In this document: positions 63,442 through 64,000 of the stretch, one piece after another
Position numbering within the stretch: position 1 is the stretch's first letter
Layout of the letters: the number at the start of each line of letters is the position of its first letter
Origin: Polynucleobacter necessarius
GTDB taxonomy: Bacteria > Pseudomonadota > Gammaproteobacteria > Burkholderiales > Burkholderiaceae
Assembly (NCBI RefSeq): GCF_900095175.1
Contig: NZ_LT606946.1
Coordinates: forward strand, 660,058-724,057
DNA length: 64,000 nt
Direction: 5' to 3'
Made by a program: the position numbers and the translations under genes
The notes under the pieces: model-generated
Told to the model about the DNA's origin: nothing
What the model saw: only the letters and a program-made list of their open reading frames with translations
Database searches by the model: none

Positions 63442-64000
63442 ATGACTCACCGGATATTGATTGTTGAAGATGAGCCTTCGATTGCTGAGCTCATTGCAAT
63501 TAATTTAAGCCATGCAGGATATGAGGTGCAAAAGGCACTTCAAACTGAAGTTGCGGCAAGCTTGATGCGCGAGGAGCTTCCAAGTCTACTCATTTTGGAT
63601 TGGATGCTCCCTGGTAAATCTGGCGTTCAATTTGCTCGAGAACTCAGGGCAAATGAACGCACTAGGTCTTTGCCAATACTCATGCTCACTGCCAAGAGTG
63701 AAGAGAACGACAAGGTCTTAGGCCTTGATTCTGGGGCTGATGATTATGTGACCAAGCCTTTTTCTCCTAAAGAGTTAGTCGCCCGTGTAAAGGCATTGCT
63801 GCGCCGACAAATACCACTAGAGGGAGATGGTCCCTTAGCGATTGGTCCATTAAGGCTAGACCCAGTTTCACATCGCGTGAGTACTGTGTGGCCAAATAGT
63901 GATCCGCAGACTTTATCTTTAGGGCCTACCGAGTTCCGATTGTTGCAATTTATGATGGCCAACCCAGAAAGAGTCCATTCTCGTGAGAACTTGCTCGATA
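63442..64000 (+). CDS. phoB: Phosphate regulon response regulator PhoB (partial, runs off the right edge)
   Basis: From ATG 63442 about 186 residues are visible. The receiver domain has the acidic pair Glu9/Asp10, the phospho-acceptor Asp53 in LILDWMLPG, Thr83 and Lys105 in VTKPF. The OmpR/PhoB-type winged helix begins near residue 165 (LSLGPTEFRLLQFMMANPERVHSRENLLD) and is cut by the window end. It follows phoU by 27 bases and should bind the Pho box at 58821-58839. A phoR gene is expected next, beyond the window. Confidence 0.94.
   Translation, partial: MTHRILIVEDEPSIAELIAINLSHAGYEVQKALQTEVAASLMREELPSLLILDWMLPGKSGVQFARELRANERTRSLPILMLTAKSEENDKVLGLDSGADDYVTKPFSPKELVARVKALLRRQIPLEGDGPLAIGPLRLDPVSHRVSTVWPNSDPQTLSLGPTEFRLLQFMMANPERVHSRENLLD

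Overview
The window is chromosomal DNA of a betaproteobacterium of the Burkholderiaceae, most like Polynucleobacter. This rests on protein sequence character, moderate GC content and gene order (ilvIHC-psd-pssA-leuA-rpsO-pnp; tpiA-secG-tRNA-Leu-nuoA-N; dnaQ/rnhA/gloB/mltD; ftsJ-ftsH-folP-glmM-pst-phoB). The coding sequence is dense and almost entirely core metabolism and housekeeping. I see no mobile element, prophage, CRISPR array or rRNA.

A second layer runs through the window: gene decay. Six loci contain frameshifts, in-frame stops or a truncation: a sigma factor, an Old Yellow Enzyme, a SprT-like protein, an RND efflux pump (permease and adaptor), mltD and folP. Two otherwise open genes (a quinone oxidoreductase and mmsA) lack a conserved internal block. 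ilvI seems to have lost its ATG, and a solute-binding protein has a poor signal peptide. This pattern of small indels and point nonsense mutations without insertion sequences suggests an obligate symbiont, such as the Polynucleobacter necessarius lineage living in Euplotes ciliates, rather than a free-living relative. The assignment is an inference.

Layout. 1-1072 (minus): secreted protein fragment, DUF3619-like gene and dead sigma factor. 1266-7995: branched-chain amino acid genes ilvI, ilvH, ilvC, then phospholipid genes psd and pssA, then leuA behind a leucine leader peptide and attenuator. 8020-8619 (minus): SYLF-domain lipoprotein-like exported protein. 8832-13648: rpsO, pnp, quinone oxidoreductase, tpiA, secG. 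13735-13819: tRNA-Leu(GAG). 13929-28437: the complete 14-gene nuo operon for respiratory complex I. 28543-29734: NUDIX hydrolase and DUF1178 protein. 29815-32663: polar amino acid ABC transporter. 32741-37284: mmsA (minus), two pseudogenes and a tartrate/malate-type dehydrogenase. 37303-43105 (minus): dnaQ, broken RND pump, rnhA, methyltransferase. 43112-47241: gloB, broken mltD, prpE. 47476-52950: carAB, greA, DUF4149 protein. 53049-56493: yhbY (minus), rlmE, ftsH. 56515-58783: broken folP, glmM. 58821-64000: phosphate regulon pstSCAB-phoU-phoB behind a clear Pho box.

Intact functions cover branched-chain amino acid and phosphatidylethanolamine synthesis, a proton-pumping NADH dehydrogenase, carbamoyl phosphate synthesis, phosphate acquisition, RNA turnover and membrane protein quality control. 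Damaged functions concern drug efflux, stress sigma control, cell-wall turnover, xenobiotic or redox side reactions, and possibly folate synthesis. I found no clearly new biological system. The most informative signals are the decay spectrum and the cis-regulatory RNA structures upstream of ilvI, leuA and pnp.
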